From: Acidimicrobiales bacterium
GTDB taxonomy: Bacteria; Actinomycetota; Acidimicrobiia; Acidimicrobiales; Aldehydirespiratoraceae
Assembly: GCA_041394245.1 (NCBI GenBank)
Contig: JAWKIR010000004.1
Location: forward strand, 1-64,000
DNA length: 64,000 nucleotides
Reading direction: 5' to 3'
The notes beneath the pieces are model-generated. The model did no database searches. It saw only the letters and a list, made by a program, of their open reading frames with translations, and was not told the DNA's origin. A program made the position numbers and the translations under genes. The stretch's first letter is position 1, and each line of letters starts with the position of its first letter. This document shows, piece after piece, positions 58,074-64,000 of the stretch.

Positions 58074-58544
58074 TCAGCCGGTTGCGATGTAGGTCGCGGC
58101 GAGTCCGAGCACGCCGGCGAACAGCAGGACGACCGACACGACCACGAGCCGTACTGCTTCGGTGAACCGCAACGACAACCGGCCTTCGAGCCCGACCAGC
58201 TCATTGGAGATGTAGCGCTCCATCTGATCGAAGCGATTGTCGTGTTGGCGGAAGCGCCCATCGATCAGATCGAGTCGACCGTCGATCTGATCGAAGCGAT
58301 CGTTGACCTGTTCGAAGCGATCGTTGACCTGTTCGAAGCGATCGTTGACCTGTTCGAAGCGATCGTCGACCTGTCGAAAGCGGGCGTCGATGCGCTGTTC
58401 GAGCGTGGTCAGGTCGCTCTTGGTGGCGATCTCGGACCACGGGATGGGCGGCATGGACTCCATGATGGCATCTGCCAGCTCTTCGTTCATCAGTTCGACG
58501 AAGTGCTGTCGGATGAGAAGGCGGGTGCGTTCGTCGGCTGGCAT
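58074..58544 (-). CDS. Coiled-coil membrane-anchored protein with heptad repeats
   Basis: A 156-residue protein. Residues 1-35 are helical (RTRLLIRQHFVELMNEELADAIMESM). A coiled coil follows over about 38-120, built from seven-residue units of the type DRFEQVN, DRFEQVN, DRFEQVN, DRFDQID, GRLDLID, GRFRQHD. The C-terminal 25 residues are one membrane helix (LVVVSVVLLFAGVLGLAATYI). The layout resembles DUF1640/Bdr-like tail-anchored proteins. The repeat count may vary between strains because the DNA units are identical. Function unknown. CGAGGGAG precedes the ATG. Confidence 0.7.
   Translation of the reverse strand: MPADERTRLLIRQHFVELMNEELADAIMESMPPIPWSEIATKSDLTTLEQRIDARFRQVDDRFEQVNDRFEQVNDRFEQVNDRFDQIDGRLDLIDGRFRQHDNRFDQMERYISNELVGLEGRLSLRFTEAVRLVVVSVVLLFAGVLGLAATYIATG
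58299..58361. repeat. Three perfect 21-bp tandem repeats (coiled-coil heptads)
   Basis: The unit ATCGTTGACCTGTTCGAAGCG is present three times head to tail, with degenerate copies on both sides. Each unit encodes one heptad. Slippage would lengthen or shorten the coiled coil without frameshift. Confidence 0.9.
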
Positions 58545-58650
58545 CTCGTACTCCCTCGGGTTCGCCCTGGAGGCGGGTGACGAAGGCTCCTGAGAGGCCG
58601 GGAGCGAGCTGAGACGAGCGTAGCGAGGGGGTGTGACGCGGGGAGTGGAC

Positions 58651-59127
58651 TCAGATGTCGGTGTCGATCAACAATGCGGCGAGGTCGAGGGCGCTCAGGA
58701 TGCCGACGAGCTTGCCGCCATCGGTGACGAGCACCCGGTGGAGGCGCCCGGAGACCATGGCCTCGGCGGCAACCGAGATGTCGTCGGCGGGAGCGACCGT
58801 GACAGGGAGCTCGGTCATGGCCTCGGCGACGGTCATCTCGACCATCCGGTCGGCGATGGCGGCACGGTTGCGGGAGATCTCGGCGAGGGCCGGCAGCGGG
58901 ATGGGGAACGGGCTCAGCAGGAACTGCGATACCTCGGTGGTGGCGACCTGATGGTCGTAGAGCACCCGCACCACGTCGGACTGCGAGATCACGCCGACGA
59001 CGATCCCGCCATCGAGCACCGGTGCGCCCGAGATGCCGTGGGTGGTGAAGAGGTGGTCGACATCCTTCAGCGTCATCTCGGGTGACGCCGTCACCACCTC
59101 GTCGGTCATCAGGTCGGCTACCAGCAT
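58651..59127 (-). CDS. Tandem CBS-domain protein
   Basis: A 158-residue protein of two CBS domains and no other domain. The first, at about residues 3-60, has LMTDEVVTASPEMTLKDVDHLFTTHGISGAPVLDGGIVVGVISQSDVVRVL. The second, at about 93-155, has MTVAEAMTELPVTVAPADDISVAAEAMVSGRLHRVLVTDGGKLVGILSALDLAALL. Such pairs bind AMP, ATP or SAM and regulate other proteins. AGGTTCTC precedes the ATG. It lies downstream of the oxidoreductase pair on the same strand and might report energy status to it. Confidence 0.85.
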   Translation of the reverse strand: MLVADLMTDEVVTASPEMTLKDVDHLFTTHGISGAPVLDGGIVVGVISQSDVVRVLYDHQVATTEVSQFLLSPFPIPLPALAEISRNRAAIADRMVEMTVAEAMTELPVTVAPADDISVAAEAMVSGRLHRVLVTDGGKLVGILSALDLAALLIDTDI

Positions 59128-59196
59128 GAGAGAACCTCCGGTTCCCTTCCGACACTAGGCACGCGAGGCGTCGTCGACCCGGGACCAAGGGCCCGA

Positions 59197-60197
59197 TCAG
59201 CTCGGTGGTGCGTAGCTCGTGAGCGTCTTCATGTAGTTGGCCCGCTCGAATGCGACCGGGTCCGGTACCGACGCCTGGCTGACACTGCCCCGAGCCTGCT
59301 GCAGCGAGTCGTAGTCGCGTTCGGTGAACCACCGTTGAACCTCGTCGAGGACGGCCGTCAGGTGCGTCGGTCCATGGCGCAACAGCGCCGAGGTCATCAT
59401 CGTCACCTGGGCGCCGGCCAGCAGGAGCTTGACCACGTCGTCGGCAGTGTGGACACCGGTGGTCGCCGCGAGGTCGGCGTCGACCCGGCCGGCCATGATG
59501 GCGATCCAGCGGAGCGTGAGGCGCATCTCGCTGCTCGTGCTGAGCTCGAGGTCGGACGCGACGTCGAGGGTGCGCAGGTCGATGTCGGGTTGGTAGAAGC
59601 GGTTGAAGACGACGAGCGCATCGGCCCCGGCTTCGGACAGCCGCCGGGCCATGTTGGCCGGTGAGCTGAAGTGCGGCCCGATCTTGACGGCCAGGGGGAG
59701 ATCGACCGCCGCCCGCACCCCGTCGACCAGGCGGAGATAGCGATCCTCGACCTCGCGGCCGGTGGCGTCGGGGTCGGCGGCCACGAGATAGATGTTGAGC
59801 TCGAGTGCATCGGCGCCACGATCCTGGAACGCCTTCGCATAGGCGGTCCAGCCGCCGTCGGTCGTGCCGTTGAGGCTGGCGATGACAGGGATGCGGAGCT
59901 CGTCCTTGGCGCGTGTCACCAGATCGAGGTGGTCCTCGACCCCGGACTCGTCGCCGCCGATGTCGGGGAGATAGCCGCCCGATGCCTCGACATTGAAGTC
60001 GGCCCCGGCGACCGAAAGGTGGTCGAAGGCCCAGGCGTGGTGCTCGATCTCCTCCTCGAACAGCGACGGCAGGACCACCGCGGCGGCGCCGGCCGCCTCG
60101 AGCGCCAGGAGCGAATCGATCGAACCGGTGAGGGGCGATGCCGACGCCACGATCGGGTGATCGAGGTTGAGGCCCATGTAGTGCGTGTAGAGATCGG

Positions 60198-60201
<4 letters not shown>
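59197..60201 (-). CDS. Dihydroorotate-dehydrogenase-like flavoprotein
   Basis: A 334-residue PyrD-like TIM barrel: NLDHPIVASASPLTGSIDSLLALEAAGAAAVVLPSLFEEE, PVIASLNGTTDGGWTAYAKAFQDRGADALELNIYLVAADP, LPLAVKIGPHFSSPANMARRLSEAGADALVVFNRFYQPDID and GVHTADDVVKLLLAGAQVTMMTSALLRHG. The Asn and Lys flavin contacts are kept, but the usual catalytic Cys/Ser loop differs, so it is not a housekeeping PyrD. GTG 60201 with GGAGGAGACCTC upstream overlaps the stop of the pyruvate:ferredoxin oxidoreductase gene (GTGA). The same gene pair is known in other bacteria. It may couple flavin to the oxidoreductase. Confidence 0.82.
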
Positions 60202-63779
<3,578 letters not shown>

Positions 63780-63862
63780 TCGTGGCACCTCCGGACCTTC
63801 GACCCTGTGGTCGGTCGTTCCCGGCGTCTTCACTGGGCTCGTACCGCCAGGAAGGACTCGCC

Positions 63863-64000
63863 ATGGCCCCCGCTCCCACCCCTGATTCCGCCGCCCCCGA
63901 GCCGGTGGCGATCGATCTCGTCAACCACACCGGCGTGCTCGATCGGACCACCTGCATCGAGCTGATCGAGTCGACGCCGATCGGCCGGATCGGTTTCCAG
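63863..64000 (+). CDS. Pyridoxamine-5'-phosphate-oxidase-like protein, N-terminal part
   Basis: The first 46 codons before the right edge. After a Pro/Ala-rich start (MAPAPTPDSAAPEPV), VLDRTTCIELIESTPIGRIGFQ matches the opening of PNPOx-like flavin/F420-binding proteins (L....C..LL....IGRIGF). GGAAGGA precedes the ATG. It is divergent from the pyruvate:ferredoxin oxidoreductase gene. The rest is outside the window, so the substrate group cannot be told. Confidence 0.6.
   Translation, partial: MAPAPTPDSAAPEPVAIDLVNHTGVLDRTTCIELIESTPIGRIGFQ

Noticed and set aside
58299..58361. A short CRISPR-like array
   Set aside because: The 21-bp units are contiguous, without spacers, and encode heptads in frame. 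They are coding tandem repeats.

Overview
The window is about 70% GC, densely coded, and reads as chromosome of a high-GC actinobacterium. The best guess from content is an aerobic member of the Acidimicrobiia (Ilumatobacter-like). Grounds for this: many acyl-CoA dehydrogenases, CoA ligases and luciferase-like monooxygenases; a secreted protein ending in Trp/Cys-rich 'ITRGC..YCP' SLH repeats; and several start codons that lie exactly 6 nt after a TANNNT -10 element, the layout of leaderless actinobacterial mRNAs. The taxonomic call is inference. No rRNA, tRNA or CRISPR was seen.

Layout. 1-11.8 kb holds mixed single genes: a VapBC-type toxin-antitoxin pair, a metallo-beta-lactamase-fold hydrolase, a CmcJ-like putative oxidoreductase, an alpha/beta hydrolase with a TauD-type dioxygenase, a lipoprotein, a BcsA-like cellulose synthase with PilZ domain, a cupin, an acyl-CoA dehydrogenase and a secreted glycosidase-like protein with SLH repeats. 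11.8-20.5 kb is a tightly packed minus-strand operon (CoA ligase, VOC protein, cyclase, two LLM monooxygenases, SDR, SnoaL-like protein, serine hydrolase, DapB-like dehydrogenase), apparently for catabolism of an unknown carboxylic or cyclic compound. 20.7-34.3 kb holds a fused double acyl-CoA dehydrogenase, a sulfotransferase, a serine hydrolase, an MscS channel, a PcfJ-like protein, a metal-chaperone-like protein facing a His-rich methyltransferase, a DUF2207-like membrane protein, a SulP transporter, and a sigma-like gene behind two palindromic operators.

34.4-49.7 kb is the most coherent system. It contains a FadR-type GntR regulator, a complete peptide/oligopeptide-type ABC importer whose ATPase genes converge on its permease genes, two acyl-CoA/AMP ligases, a second MBL-fold hydrolase, a zinc-dependent dehydrogenase, an SRPBCC protein, a class II aldolase and an ACMSD-like amidohydrolase. 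A recurring AT-rich palindrome close to ATCATTCGTATGAT occurs in the promoter regions of these genes, including that of the regulator. This marks the cluster as one regulon: import, CoA activation, oxidation and C-C cleavage of an unidentified substrate.

49.7-52 kb is decayed. A sugar-ABC-type solute-binding protein gene has nonsense codons and a 24-bp duplication, and is interrupted by an IS481-family element with a 6-bp target duplication. The element's own transposase carries a 16-bp duplication frameshift. 52-64 kb holds a cyclic-nucleotide-binding protein, a DUF2339 membrane protein, a CHAD protein, a RecQ-like helicase with a phosphoribosyltransferase-like C-terminus, a coiled-coil membrane protein, a CBS-domain protein, and pyruvate:ferredoxin oxidoreductase coupled to a dihydroorotate-dehydrogenase-like protein. 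The start of a PNPOx-family gene ends the window.
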